Of a stretch of DNA of 64,000 nt, positions 1-7,956 are shown piece after piece. How positions within the stretch are numbered: the first letter of the stretch is position 1; the number at the start of each line of letters is the position of its first letter. The stretch is from Xanthobacteraceae bacterium (GTDB lineage Bacteria > Pseudomonadota > Alphaproteobacteria > Rhizobiales > Xanthobacteraceae), in assembly GCA_019746355.1 (NCBI GenBank), contig JAIESC010000240.1:12157-76156 (forward strand), read 5' to 3'. Below the pieces are notes generated by a model. The model had not been told where the DNA came from. It did not search any database and worked only from the letters and a program-made list of their open reading frames with translations. The position numbers and the translations under genes were made by a program.

Positions 1-847
1 TGAAAGCAGTGAGCACGGCGCCTGGGACTGATGGCTCATTGTCGCGCCAGAGCATAAGCGCGTTGTTGTACGGTACGTCATCGCAGTGGAGCGGCGCTTG
101 CGAAGCGACCGCAGGCGCTTGTTGCGCTTGCATCAACTCGGCGAACAAGCCGATGTTCTTTCGGCTATTCAGAATCCGGGCCGCAGCGCTCCGGTCGAGC
201 AGCCAATAGAACATCGTTCCGCTAGTGGAATTCCGGAACTCGTAGCCGCGTGTCGAACGGAAGCGGTAAGATAGCCGCATCTCACCAGAATCGTCGGCTC
301 GGTATGCGGTGAACATACTGTCGTCAGTCACCACGGGGCTGAGAAACTCCGTCATCGAAACGAACACAACCGCCAAGGCGGGCTTGAGATCACTGCCCAG
401 CGTTTGGAGCCGCGCCACCTCAACAGGTGGAGTCGAGCCCGCCAAGCCCAGATTGACAACCTCCGCACCTGGAGTTCGCGTACTGACGATTGTTTCCGCG
501 ATCGCCACGGCGGTCTTCGGCTGCTCGACCTGGAGGGCCTCGATGATCGAATCCCCGACGACGACGGTGCGCGGTGCGTCGCCGGGAGCATAAGGTCTTT
601 CTCGGTCGCGAAGTCCCAGACTGGAGATGCGGATCGGCGCGCGATTCTCCTTGAGCCAATAGCCTTCCGCATTCGGGCGGTGACGATAGCCGCTAAAGGG
701 GTCGCTGGAATATGCAGAGATTTCGGAAACGGGCAGGACACGCCAGAGCGGCGTCCGCTCGATCATCTGCATAAGCACTTCCATGGCGAGCGTGGCGGCC
801 GCCAGTCCCAACAGAGCACGAAGGAAGAGTTTTGGAAGCCTGCGCAT
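1..847 (-). CDS. SGNH-hydrolase-like protein (partial, runs off window start)
   Basis: The frame is open from ATG at 847 to the window edge, about 282 codons, with no stop. The N-terminus has a short hydrophobic segment (residues 8-22) that fits a membrane anchor or signal. A VVVGDSI motif near residue 98 resembles the GDS nucleophile block of SGNH esterases, and later residues keep an NLG(L) block. The start lies 5 bp after the stop of the MBOAT acyltransferase gene, so the two are probably co-transcribed. Family knowledge: MBOAT/SGNH pairs, as in alginate O-acetylation, move acetyl groups across the membrane and onto a glycan. The acyl acceptor is not known, and the C-terminal half, including any Asp/His catalytic residues, is outside the window. 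Confidence 0.6.
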   Translation of the reverse strand, partial: MRRLPKLFLRALLGLAAATLAMEVLMQMIERTPLWRVLPVSEISAYSSDPFSGYRHRPNAEGYWLKENRAPIRISSLGLRDRERPYAPGDAPRTVVVGDSIIEALQVEQPKTAVAIAETIVSTRTPGAEVVNLGLAGSTPPVEVARLQTLGSDLKPALAVVFVSMTEFLSPVVTDDSMFTAYRADDSGEMRLSYRFRSTRGYEFRNSTSGTMFYWLLDRSAAARILNSRKNIGLFAELMQAQQAPAVASQAPLHCDDVPYNNALMLWRDNEPSVPGAVLTAF

Positions 848-852
848 GAATA

Positions 853-2217
853 TCAAAACCGGAAATAGATGAACGGTGCGTCCTGCACCTTGGGCAGCAG
901 CAGGATGTAGAAGCAGAGGCCTACAAATAGGCAGCGCAGGAAAATGCCGTCGACTCTGCGAATGACACGGACGCAGGCGCGCGTGAATAACTTGCTTTCA
1001 GCCCAATGGAGCAGCAGCAGGGTTGCGCATCCCGCGACAATGAGCGCCCTGCCGCAATGGTCGTCCGGAATCGTTGCTGTCCCGGAGGCGACGCTTCCGA
1101 AGAGGGTGCCGATGTAAGAAATGGCGGACTCAAGGCTGCTCGCTCGAAAGAACGTCCACAAGAGCGTCGCCACAAACAGGGTCAGCAACCATTGTATGAA
1201 GCCGAGCTTCGCCAGCGTATTGCCGAACGCGCGCCACATCAGGATGACCAAGGCCCACCCGAGGCCCCAGATCACGAAGGTCCAATTGGCACCATGCCAC
1301 AGGCCAGCCAGCATCATGACGCAAACAAGCACCAGGGCGGGTTTGAGCCAGCCGCCACGATTGCCGCCCAATGGGATGTAGAGGTAGTCACGAATCCATT
1401 CCGACAGCGTGATATGCCAGCGACGCCAGAATTCCTGCGGAGATCGCGAGAGATAGGGCTGCCGGAAGTTGATGGCGAGGCGAATTCCGAAAAGGTAAGA
1501 AAGGCCCACGGCGATATCGGAGTAGCCGGAAAAATCGAAGTAGACCTGAAACGAAAATAGCCAAAGGCCGAGCCACGCGACGGCCGCGTCTGCGGGGCCG
1601 TCGCGAAAGACCGCGTCGGCGATTGGGCCGATCGAATCCGCAAGCATCACCTTCTTGACCAGGCCCAGCAGGCAAAGGCCCAGGCCAAGGCCCAGCAGTC
1701 GATGACGGCGCACGGTGCCTTTGAATAGCCGATGGACCTGTGGCCCAAACTGCCGCCAGCGCATGATCGGGCCGGCGACTAACTGACCGAAGAACATTTT
1801 GAATAGGACAAAGCGCGGCAGCGACAAGAAAGGTTGCGCGCGGCCGCGCGTGAGGTCGACCAGGAAGGCCGAAAGCTGAAAAACGTAAAATGAGATCCCC
1901 AGCGGGATGACGATCGTGCTGGTGAAAAGGTCGAAGCCGGCAGCGTCTGCGAGGAACGCGCTGTACTTGAAATAGGCAAGGCAACCAAAATTGACCGCAA
2001 GCGCGGCATAGAGCCATTTGCGGTCGCGCAGGACCGGAAATTGCATGGCGAAGTTGAACAGGATCAGAGCGGTCGCGAGCAGCGAGTCGCGCAGGCCTGC
2101 AACGGAATAGAATACGACGCTGGCGATAAGCAGCACCCATCCGCGCCAGGGCAGGATGCTGAACGCAATCCAGACCGCGCCCAGGAAAAACGCGAAATAA
2201 AGGGCGTCGTAGCTCAC
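853..2217 (-). CDS. MBOAT family membrane-bound O-acyltransferase (AlgI/DltB-like)
   Basis: This 454-residue polytopic membrane protein has many hydrophobic segments and the MBOAT signature. The conserved catalytic His is in the GLWHGANW block (His308), with a second family His in RRWHITLS (His268). Length matches AlgI-type proteins. Family role: transfer of an acyl group, usually acetyl, from a cytoplasmic donor through the membrane to an extracytoplasmic polysaccharide or peptidoglycan partner enzyme. The SGNH-like gene immediately downstream on the same strand is the expected partner. Its place at the edge of a glycan locus suggests glycan O-acetylation, but the substrate is inferred. Confidence 0.9.
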   Translation of the reverse strand: MSYDALYFAFFLGAVWIAFSILPWRGWVLLIASVVFYSVAGLRDSLLATALILFNFAMQFPVLRDRKWLYAALAVNFGCLAYFKYSAFLADAAGFDLFTSTIVIPLGISFYVFQLSAFLVDLTRGRAQPFLSLPRFVLFKMFFGQLVAGPIMRWRQFGPQVHRLFKGTVRRHRLLGLGLGLCLLGLVKKVMLADSIGPIADAVFRDGPADAAVAWLGLWLFSFQVYFDFSGYSDIAVGLSYLFGIRLAINFRQPYLSRSPQEFWRRWHITLSEWIRDYLYIPLGGNRGGWLKPALVLVCVMMLAGLWHGANWTFVIWGLGWALVILMWRAFGNTLAKLGFIQWLLTLFVATLLWTFFRASSLESAISYIGTLFGSVASGTATIPDDHCGRALIVAGCATLLLLHWAESKLFTRACVRVIRRVDGIFLRCLFVGLCFYILLLPKVQDAPFIYFRF

Positions 2218-2743
2218 GACGACAGCCGGTCGCGTTCTGTGGAAAAGCTTGCTCGTGCGCGAGCGTCGGGCCGTTTAGCGCAGCACAAGTTTCCCGGGCT
2301 CCTGCTTGAGATACCCTGCTCCAGTTCGCGGGCAATCAAAGCGAGCCTAAGCTTTTCGCCGCCCGGAGGGCTCTCAATGCCCTAAGGCCACTGCCGCCCC
2401 CGGTCAATAAAGAACAGGGATATTGCCAAAAACAAGCCAATCCCCCGTCCGGGGGCGCTATTGCGAAAAGTCAAGGCTGCGAGGACGTTCCCCCGCCGCA
2501 ATCCTTAAGCCTACCGCGTGCCGTGATGATCGACACATGCGGGCTTGCCAGTACGGAGGCTGTTGGAAAACGATGATCTTTGCGACGCCATGGCCGCGCA
2601 TCACGCGATTGTCCAGGATTGATGTCCTCCCGGGCTACCAGAATAACCAGCACTGTCCCTGGGGGGTGGATATTGGCCAGCACTGAGAAGCATTCCGACG
2701 CGCCGAAGTGAAAAAGGCCGCCAGCTGAGGCACTCTTTGGATC
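2218..2743. other. Intergenic stretch without a convincing gene
   Basis: This gap of 526 bp lies upstream of the MBOAT gene and downstream of the small secreted-protein gene, both on the minus strand. Short open frames here have no codon bias, start signal or recognisable family. It presumably holds the promoter for the MBOAT/SGNH pair, but I could not pick a convincing -35/-10 pair. Confidence 0.5.
2707..2732 (-). terminator. Weak candidate intrinsic terminator after the small secreted-protein gene
   Basis: Read on the minus strand, a GC-rich segment able to form only a short stem ends in five T residues, just past the stop codon at 2744. The stem is short (about 3-4 pairs), so this is a weak call resting mainly on position and the T-run. 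Confidence 0.25.
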
Positions 2744-3043
2744 TCAGTATCCTCGATACGGCTTACAGACACCGTCTTGGATCGTGTAGCCCGGCACGCT
2801 GCATGAGTGCGGGCGGCTTCTGTAGCAATCACCGTAGCGATTGCAGTGAACACTGCCGACCGGGCGCGGTGGCCCGTAGAATCTCGGCGCGTAGTAGCCC
2901 CCGTATCGAGGTCCGTCCATCGGCACACAGGCGCGGCCATTGAAGTACCAGCCGCGTCCGCAGCCGTCGCGGGCTTCGGCGGTCGAGAGTGTGACCACTG
3001 CAGTCATGGCGCCAACGGCAAACAACAGGAAGAGCCGAAACAT
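2744..3043 (-). CDS. Small secreted Cys/Gly/Tyr-rich protein
   Basis: The protein has 99 residues. The chosen ATG at 3043 follows an AAGGAG ribosome-binding site and opens a classic Sec signal peptide (MFRLFLLF... ending in AEA). A longer frame upstream lacks such a signal. The mature part is short, rich in Gly, Tyr, Arg and Pro, with six Cys including CGRGW and RACVP blocks. It resembles small secreted Cys proteins common in Bradyrhizobium relatives, whose function is unknown. Periplasmic or extracellular location is likely; disulfides are plausible. No link to glycan synthesis is visible apart from position. Confidence 0.7.
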   Translation of the reverse strand: MFRLFLLFAVGAMTAVVTLSTAEARDGCGRGWYFNGRACVPMDGPRYGGYYAPRFYGPPRPVGSVHCNRYGDCYRSRPHSCSVPGYTIQDGVCKPYRGY

Positions 3044-3190
3044 GTGGTTGTTTCTCCTTGCTGGTGTAAAGGTAGAAATACCGACATGAACGAGAACTAA
3101 ACGCCGGTGCGGCAAAACAGGCATTTTCGCCAATTTGCCCCGTTGGGCGCGATCGCTGTTCTGTTTCCCCGGTGCCCTCCCCAATAACCA

Positions 3191-3820
3191 TCACCCAGGA
3201 GCGAGCATGGCGCAGCGCCAGTTCTCAAAGTTTTTCAGGGAACTTGTATGCCGCCACCGCGAATTCGACGCTGCATCGCGGAAGCCATGCGCAGCCGCGA
3301 TCTGCTCGTATGGATGATACCAGCCGCCGGACGGACGCGTGATCGCCCGCGTTATGTCGAATGGCGGGGCTGGCTCAAATATCATAAGGCTGCATTGACG
3401 ATGCGCAGCGGCTGATAGGAGGGCATCGAGCTCCGGTGGAGAAAGAAACACCAGTGTACCCACGCTCAGCACCAGCGCGCCTGCGGGAAAATCGGCGGGA
3501 GCATAGGGCCGGAACTCGATACCATTCACAACACGGCGGACCGAATAGTCCGGGCCGATATCCATCGCGGTCGCTTCAATTGCCGGCAACCCGGATTTGA
3601 TCGCACGTATTCGGTCGCCGCTCGCCGCCCCTATTTCGACGACGGAACTGAATGCCGTTGCGGCTCGGATCGCTAGCGCGACCGGAACGTCAAATGGATC
3701 GCGCGGCAAAGTTGAAAAGTGGCGCTGCGAATAGCTCCGGGTGGGCGCGCGTTGGCGCACGCAGCGAGTCAACTGCCGCAAACACCAGGCTGCCAACTTA
3801 ATGCGGAAGCCTCCAAACAT
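3191..3820 (-). CDS. Class I SAM-dependent methyltransferase-like protein
   Basis: The protein has 209 residues from ATG at 3820, preceded by a GGGG stretch; an upstream in-frame ATG at 3916 would add 32 residues that look non-family. The core shows a motif-I-like VVEIGAASGDR block followed by an acidic MDIG that would bind the adenosine ribose, then a hydrophobic strand ending LSVGTLVFL. The glycine loop (GAASG) is slightly unusual. It stands alone on the minus strand between the small secreted protein and the divergently transcribed regulator. The substrate is unknown; location in a glycan locus suggests a sugar or sugar-linked acceptor. Confidence 0.55.
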   Translation of the reverse strand: MFGGFRIKLAAWCLRQLTRCVRQRAPTRSYSQRHFSTLPRDPFDVPVALAIRAATAFSSVVEIGAASGDRIRAIKSGLPAIEATAMDIGPDYSVRRVVNGIEFRPYAPADFPAGALVLSVGTLVFLSPPELDALLSAAAHRQCSLMIFEPAPPFDITRAITRPSGGWYHPYEQIAAAHGFRDAASNSRWRHTSSLKNFENWRCAMLAPG

Positions 3821-4091
3821 GATGATCACCCCGAAAGTCAAATCATACCAGCCAGAATTGCCAACAGTAACAAGGCGAAATCCGAATCGCTGCTTCCCGC
3901 AAGGCGAACAGTCCATACGTGGCGCCTCGACGGCGTAAGTCGCCGCCGGGATCGCCGCGATCAGCGCGATTGTTGTCGCGACAGCGAATACGAAAAAAAG
4001 CGATAATCAGATCGCTTGATCGGCTGTATTGAGCTGCTCAAAACCTCATCGTTGGCTAACGTCGTGGTGAACGGTCATGCTGTCGGGGGGT

Positions 4092-4109
4092 GTACTGGCG
4101 CGCCGGTAC
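4092..4109. repeat. Imperfect 18-bp inverted repeat upstream of the regulator
   Basis: The two 9-bp arms are complementary except for one T/G pair, and their centre reads GGCGCGCC. It lies about 120 bp before the regulator start and about 75 bp before the putative -35 box. It could be a second protein-binding site, but no second copy was found in the window. Confidence 0.35.
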
Positions 4110-4166
4110 AAGTTCGAAAGCGCAATATGTACAGGGCGTAACGCCAACGGCCAGGGGTTGGCAGGG

Positions 4167-4195
4167 TTTGCACTCCCCGCGCTGTTCATGATATG
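4167..4195 (+). promoter_or_regulatory. Putative promoter of the regulator-antiterminator operon
   Basis: TTTGCA at 4167-4172 and GATATG at 4190-4195, separated by 17 bp, make a passable sigma-70-type promoter. The -10 lies inside the palindrome at 4183-4200, an arrangement typical of repression by promoter occlusion. The boxes are weak, so the call rests partly on the matching layout at 10430-10458. Confidence 0.4.
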
Positions 4196-4200
4196 AACGC
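4183..4200. promoter_or_regulatory. Palindromic operator, copy 1 (TGTTCAT-N2-TATGAACGC)
   Basis: The core GTTCAT-N3-ATGAAC is a perfect 6-bp inverted repeat, and the 18-bp segment differs from the one at 10445-10462 only at the two central bases. It ends 30 bp before the ATG of the winged-helix gene. Two copies in front of the regulator and in front of the 28-gene operon suggest that the winged-helix protein binds both, including its own promoter. Binding is inferred, not shown. Confidence 0.6.
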
Positions 4201-4230
4201 TAGGGAAACAGCATTTAGGTCCTGTCGAAT

Positions 4231-4899
4231 ATGGATCAATTGCCTGGCAAGGCCGGCAAAAATTCTGACGCCGTGGAACGCTTCGACGAGACGTTGCTTG
4301 GCGTGCTCAACGTGGTCGAGCGTGATCCGCAGACCTCGCAGCGCGTGATCTCACGGGAACTTGGCGTGGCACTGGGGCTTGCCAACGCTTACTTGAAGCG
4401 CTGCGTTCGCAAAGGCTTCATAAAGATCAGCCAGGTGCCCAAGCGGCGCTACGCGTACTATCTCACACCGCAGGGCTTTGCCGAGAAGGCGAGGCTGACG
4501 GGCGAGTATCTGTCATCGTCGCTGTCATTCTTTCGCACCGCGCGTGAGCAGATGTCGGACATCCTGGCCAGCTGCGCGACGAGCGGCTACCGTCGGGTAG
4601 CGCTGGCCGGCGTATCGGATTTGGCGGAGGTCGGCAGGCTGTGTGCGTACGACCATAAGATCGAACTGGTCGGCATCGTTGATGCGTCGCAGGCCGGAAC
4701 AAGCTTTCACGGGCTTCCGGTCTTCGCAACGCTCGGCGCGGGGAAGCCGGTCGATGCCGTGATCGTCACCAGCCTGATCAAGCCGGAGTTGATCTACGAA
4801 ACCTTGGCGCAGGAGATAGCGCGCGAGCGAATTTTTGCACCGCGGTTGCTGCGGCTGAAGCTGCCGGCAGTTCCAATCGGCAAGGTTGTTGCAGAATGA
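4231..4899 (+). CDS. Winged-helix regulator with C-terminal Rossmann-like sensor domain
   Basis: The protein has 222 residues. Residues about 17-90 form a winged helix-turn-helix: a recognition-helix region (SQRVISRELGVALGLANAYL) followed by a YAYYLTPQG wing, as in MarR/winged-helix regulators. Residues about 115-205 look like a Rossmann-type nucleotide or nucleotide-sugar binding fold (VALAGVSDLAEVGRL, then IVDAS, then AVIVTSL), similar in layout to CoA-binding or PglD N-terminal domains. Its stop overlaps the ATG of the NusG-like gene by 4 bp, so the two are translationally coupled. I infer a ligand-sensing regulator of the glycan locus that may control itself through the palindrome at 4183-4200. 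The ligand is unknown. Confidence 0.7.
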   Translation: MDQLPGKAGKNSDAVERFDETLLGVLNVVERDPQTSQRVISRELGVALGLANAYLKRCVRKGFIKISQVPKRRYAYYLTPQGFAEKARLTGEYLSSSLSFFRTAREQMSDILASCATSGYRRVALAGVSDLAEVGRLCAYDHKIELVGIVDASQAGTSFHGLPVFATLGAGKPVDAVIVTSLIKPELIYETLAQEIARERIFAPRLLRLKLPAVPIGKVVAE

Positions 4900-5399
4900 A
4901 CCGCTGGTATGCCGCCTACACGCATCCGCGCAAGGAAGACATCGCAACCGAGAATCTTGCGCGCCAGGGCTTTGACGTCTTCTTTCCACGCTATCTCAAG
5001 CGGCGTCGCCACGCGCGCAAAGTGGAACAGGTGCCAGCGCCACTGTTCCCTCGCTACGTATTCGTCGCCTTCGATGCGCTGGAGAGCACGTGGCGGACGA
5101 TCCGATCGACGCGCGGCGTGATCGATCTCGTCCGCAACGGGCTCGACCCGGTGCCGGTGCCCGACACCATCATCAGCGAGATCAGGCGCCGCCAGGACGA
5201 GAAGGGCCTGGTGCTGCTCGGACAGTCGCTTCAGCTCGCCGCCGGCGATGCGTTCCGCATCGAGAACGGCCCGCTGTCGTCGCACCTTGCGATCTTCAAG
5301 GCCAGGCGCGACGAGTCGCGGGTGATCGCGCTGCTGCGGATCTTGGGACGCGAGGTCACCGTGCAGGTGCCGATTGCGGCTGTCGGGCCGGTCTATTGA
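4896..5399 (+). CDS. NusG/RfaH-family transcription antitermination protein
   Basis: The protein has 167 residues, with an N-terminal NGN domain (WYAAYTHPRKE at the start, then FPRY and LFPRYVFV blocks, residues 3-100) and a C-terminal KOW-like domain (GDAFRIENGP onward, residues 108-165). Length and layout match specialised NusG paralogues such as RfaH rather than housekeeping NusG, which normally sits beside ribosomal-protein and secE genes. Family role: binding RNA polymerase at a pause in a transcript leader and keeping it from terminating across long surface-polysaccharide operons. The locus has an uninterrupted plus-strand run of about 30 kb downstream, its natural target. It is convergent with the next gene, with a 4-bp gap. 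Confidence 0.85.
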   Translation: MNRWYAAYTHPRKEDIATENLARQGFDVFFPRYLKRRRHARKVEQVPAPLFPRYVFVAFDALESTWRTIRSTRGVIDLVRNGLDPVPVPDTIISEIRRRQDEKGLVLLGQSLQLAAGDAFRIENGPLSSHLAIFKARRDESRVIALLRILGREVTVQVPIAAVGPVY

Positions 5400-5403
5400 C
5401 GGG

Positions 5404-5976
5404 TCACTCCCAGCGGGTGGCGAGCACCTTGCCCGGATTGCCCATCACGATCGAGCCGTTCGGCACCGACTTGCGCACCACGGCGCCGGCTCCGACCACG
5501 ACGTTGTGGCCGATCTCCACGCCTGGCAGGATGATGGCGTTGACGCCGATCCAGGCGCCGCTGCGGATGACAACATCCTTGGGCGGCATAAAGCCTTGCT
5601 GACCGATTGGGCGGCTGGTGTCGTAGAATTTGTGGGTGTTGGTGTAGATTTGGACGCCGGAGGCGAGGATGGAGTCGTCCTCGATGATGATCGCGCCCTC
5701 CTGCTCGTTGGGGGCGTTGTGGGGATGGCCCGCGACCAGCATGGTGCCGGGGCGGATGATCACGCGGGCGCCAATGGAAATCTTCGAGCATCCCAGCGCA
5801 TAGGCGCCGGCACGGAATACGGCGTCCTCGCCGAACGACCGGAACATCTTCTTGCAGAGCTTTTCCATCAGGCTTGGAAAGTGCAGCCGCCAGTGGGTCA
5901 GCGGGATATCGGGGCCGATCCGGTCGCAGGTCGACCAGAAGCGGTATCGGTCGCGAATGTCTCGAGCCAGGCCCAT
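5404..5976 (-). CDS. Hexapeptide-repeat (left-handed beta-helix) acyltransferase
   Basis: The protein has 190 residues with repeated [LIV]-G-x4 hexads from about residue 65 to 180 (ISIGARVIIRPG, AWIGVNAIILPGVEIG, NVVVGAGAVV) and an NTHKFYD loop containing the likely catalytic His, as in WcaF/maltose O-acetyltransferase-type enzymes. Family role: acetyl- or acyl-CoA (sometimes acyl-ACP) transfer to a sugar hydroxyl or amine in the cytoplasm. It is the last gene of the minus-strand carrier-protein module, 9 bp after the FkbH-like gene, so it may transfer either acetyl or the acyl group built by that module. The acceptor is unknown. Confidence 0.85.
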   Translation of the reverse strand: MGLARDIRDRYRFWSTCDRIGPDIPLTHWRLHFPSLMEKLCKKMFRSFGEDAVFRAGAYALGCSKISIGARVIIRPGTMLVAGHPHNAPNEQEGAIIIEDDSILASGVQIYTNTHKFYDTSRPIGQQGFMPPKDVVIRSGAWIGVNAIILPGVEIGHNVVVGAGAVVRKSVPNGSIVMGNPGKVLATRWE

Positions 5977-5985
5977 GATCGCGCC

Positions 5986-7956
5986 TTACACCGGACGGCC
6001 GGCGGCGGGCGGGGCCGTGCGCGATACCAAAGGCGGCGCTTCCGCCGGGTGGGCAGCGGCCATTCTGTGCACCTGCATGGGCAGCTCGGTCTCCCGGAAG
6101 TCGCGAAGATCGAGCAGCCATTCACTTTCGCCACGGCCGTCTTCCGAGACCTTCGAGAAGCCGAGCTTGGCGTAGTGGTCCTTCACCATCGCGTTGCGGT
6201 CGGTCGGGATGTAGCGGCCGCGCAACGCCGACGCACCCGCGGCGCGGGCGTGGCGCGCGATCTCCTGCAATGTCGCGAGCTCGACCCGGCGGCCGAGCAC
6301 GCGGCAGCTCATCAGCCAGGTGTCGATCTCCCAGGCGTCGCCGGCGCGGCGGCAGATCACGACGCAGATCATGCCGTTGTCGCCGAAGCGGTCGGCCAGC
6401 CGGATCTGCAGGGTGAAGACATCCGGATCGGCCTCGAGGCGGGCGACGTCGAGGGCGGTGTAGCGCCGGGTGGTCAGGTTGAATTGGTTCGACTTGTTGA
6501 TCAGCTGCGAGATGCGCTCGCGTCCGGTTGCGTCGAATGGGCTGAAGGTGATGACCATGTTCAGCGAGGCGAGGAAGGAATCGAGGTCGGAGGCGCCGCT
6601 GAGCATGGCGGTGCGCGTGGCGTTGTTTTGGTAGTAGTCGGCGCGCTCGCGGTCCTCCTTCGAGAAGGCCACGCTCTCGAAATAGCCCGAGGCGAGCAGC
6701 GTCCGCGAATAGAGCGCCGGATCGGCGGGAAGCTCCGGCACCGCGACCTCGGGCACCGCCTGCCGCACCTGCTCGCGTTCGGCCGGGTTGTCGTCGATCA
6801 GCACGAGCGCATTGAGGCCGATCGACAGTGTCTCGGCAATTGCCCGAAGGTTCGCCGCCTTGTCGGTCCAGTTGGCCTGGAACACCGCGATGTCGTTTTC
6901 CCGCAGCAGCATGTCGGGATGCTCGCGGAACGGCAGCCGTGCGGTCGCTTCCTCGTTCTTCGACGACACCGCGAGCACGATGCCGCGCCGGCGCAGCGCA
7001 AGCGCGGTGGCCTGAAGCTCGAGATAGGCCTCGCCCGACGGCGAGCCCTGGCCGATGACGATGCCGCTAAGTCCGTCGTCGCCGATGATGCCGCCCCACA
7101 GCGTGTTGTCGAGGTCGAGCACCAGGCATTTGCGGCTGCCGCCCTTGATGGCGGAGAGGAGCCGCGCGACGTGGTCGGCGTAGAGCGGCACGAAGGCCTG
7201 CGAGAACGGCAGCTTCGCGGTGTGCCACATCGCCTGGTCGTGCCACTCGGCAAGTCCGACGTTCTCGGCGAGCGCCGCCACGTCGAACAACACCCGCGAG
7301 GTGCCGGCAAGGCTGTTGATGAGCGCGCGGTTGAAGGCATCGACAAGCCCGCGCGCGGTGCCGGCGACGCGGAGGTCGAGGCTGCCGAACACGTGCTCGG
7401 CCGGACGCGCCAGCGTCTGCACGATCACGGTCGCGCCGGAGTTTTTTTCCAACGCCGCGGCAATGCCGGACAGATAGCCCGTGGCTTCAGCGACGGCCGC
7501 GGTTGAGGCGTCGGCGTCGCCCACCGCAGGCCGCAGCGGCAGCCCGCGCCAGTCGATCGCCAGCAGTACAAGGTCCGGCTTCGTGCGATTGAGCCGCGAC
7601 TGCGGATCGACCGCCTCCTGCATCGCCTGTCCGTAATCGCTCTCGATAAGATCGAGCGCGATGCCGTGGCGGAGCGCGGTTGCGACCAGCGCCGGCGCGA
7701 TCAGCGAGGTGGTGCTGTTGCTGATCAGCCCGAGCCGGACCCGCTTGAGCTTGCCGAGGTCGGCGCCCGCCACGTCGAGCCGCGCCAGCGCCTTCGCCAG
7801 CGATGCAAGCTGGTTGTTGTCGAGGCGGTGGCTTGCCAGGAAGCGCAGCTCCCGCGCCGCGGCCTTCGTGTCCGTCGTCAGCGCCCTGAGTCGCGGCCGG
7901 AAGTCCTCCGGCGCGGGCGGCAGCCACATCAGCCCGGTCAGGAGTTCGCGGCTCAC
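5986..7956 (-). CDS. FkbH-like HAD-IIIC / GNAT-fold protein
   Basis: The protein has 656 residues from GTG at 7956, which overlaps the stop of the upstream SDR gene (GTGA) and follows a GGAG site; ATG at 7929 is an alternative. The order is: an N-terminal SGNH-like region (LGLISNSTT near residue 65), a HAD domain with the DLDNTLWGG nucleophile block near residue 280 and SSKNEE/DDNPAE motifs, then a GNAT-like C-terminus. FkbH proteins take 1,3-bisphosphoglycerate and load a glyceryl unit on an acyl carrier protein. An ACP, a MaoC dehydratase and an SDR are in the same operon, which supports a carrier-bound C3 or derived acyl group. The exact product is inferred. Confidence 0.85.
   Translation of the reverse strand: MSRELLTGLMWLPPAPEDFRPRLRALTTDTKAAARELRFLASHRLDNNQLASLAKALARLDVAGADLGKLKRVRLGLISNSTTSLIAPALVATALRHGIALDLIESDYGQAMQEAVDPQSRLNRTKPDLVLLAIDWRGLPLRPAVGDADASTAAVAEATGYLSGIAAALEKNSGATVIVQTLARPAEHVFGSLDLRVAGTARGLVDAFNRALINSLAGTSRVLFDVAALAENVGLAEWHDQAMWHTAKLPFSQAFVPLYADHVARLLSAIKGGSRKCLVLDLDNTLWGGIIGDDGLSGIVIGQGSPSGEAYLELQATALALRRRGIVLAVSSKNEEATARLPFREHPDMLLRENDIAVFQANWTDKAANLRAIAETLSIGLNALVLIDDNPAEREQVRQAVPEVAVPELPADPALYSRTLLASGYFESVAFSKEDRERADYYQNNATRTAMLSGASDLDSFLASLNMVITFSPFDATGRERISQLINKSNQFNLTTRRYTALDVARLEADPDVFTLQIRLADRFGDNGMICVVICRRAGDAWEIDTWLMSCRVLGRRVELATLQEIARHARAAGASALRGRYIPTDRNAMVKDHYAKLGFSKVSEDGRGESEWLLDLRDFRETELPMQVHRMAAAHPAEAPPLVSRTAPPAAGRPV

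Larger units (their letters stand above)
3821..4230. other. Divergent regulatory region upstream of the winged-helix regulator
   Basis: This gene-free stretch of 410 bp lies between the divergent methyltransferase and regulator genes. It contains the palindromic operator at 4183-4200 with its overlapping promoter, and an imperfect inverted repeat at 4092-4109 (GTAC-T-GGCG/CGCC-G-GTAC arms). Nothing else recognisable. Confidence 0.6.

Noticed and set aside
5374..7506. Very long open frame (710 codons) on the plus strand opposite the FkbH-like gene
   Set aside because: Antisense shadow of a high-G+C gene; no family blocks, and the opposite strand carries an intact, well-conserved FkbH-like protein.
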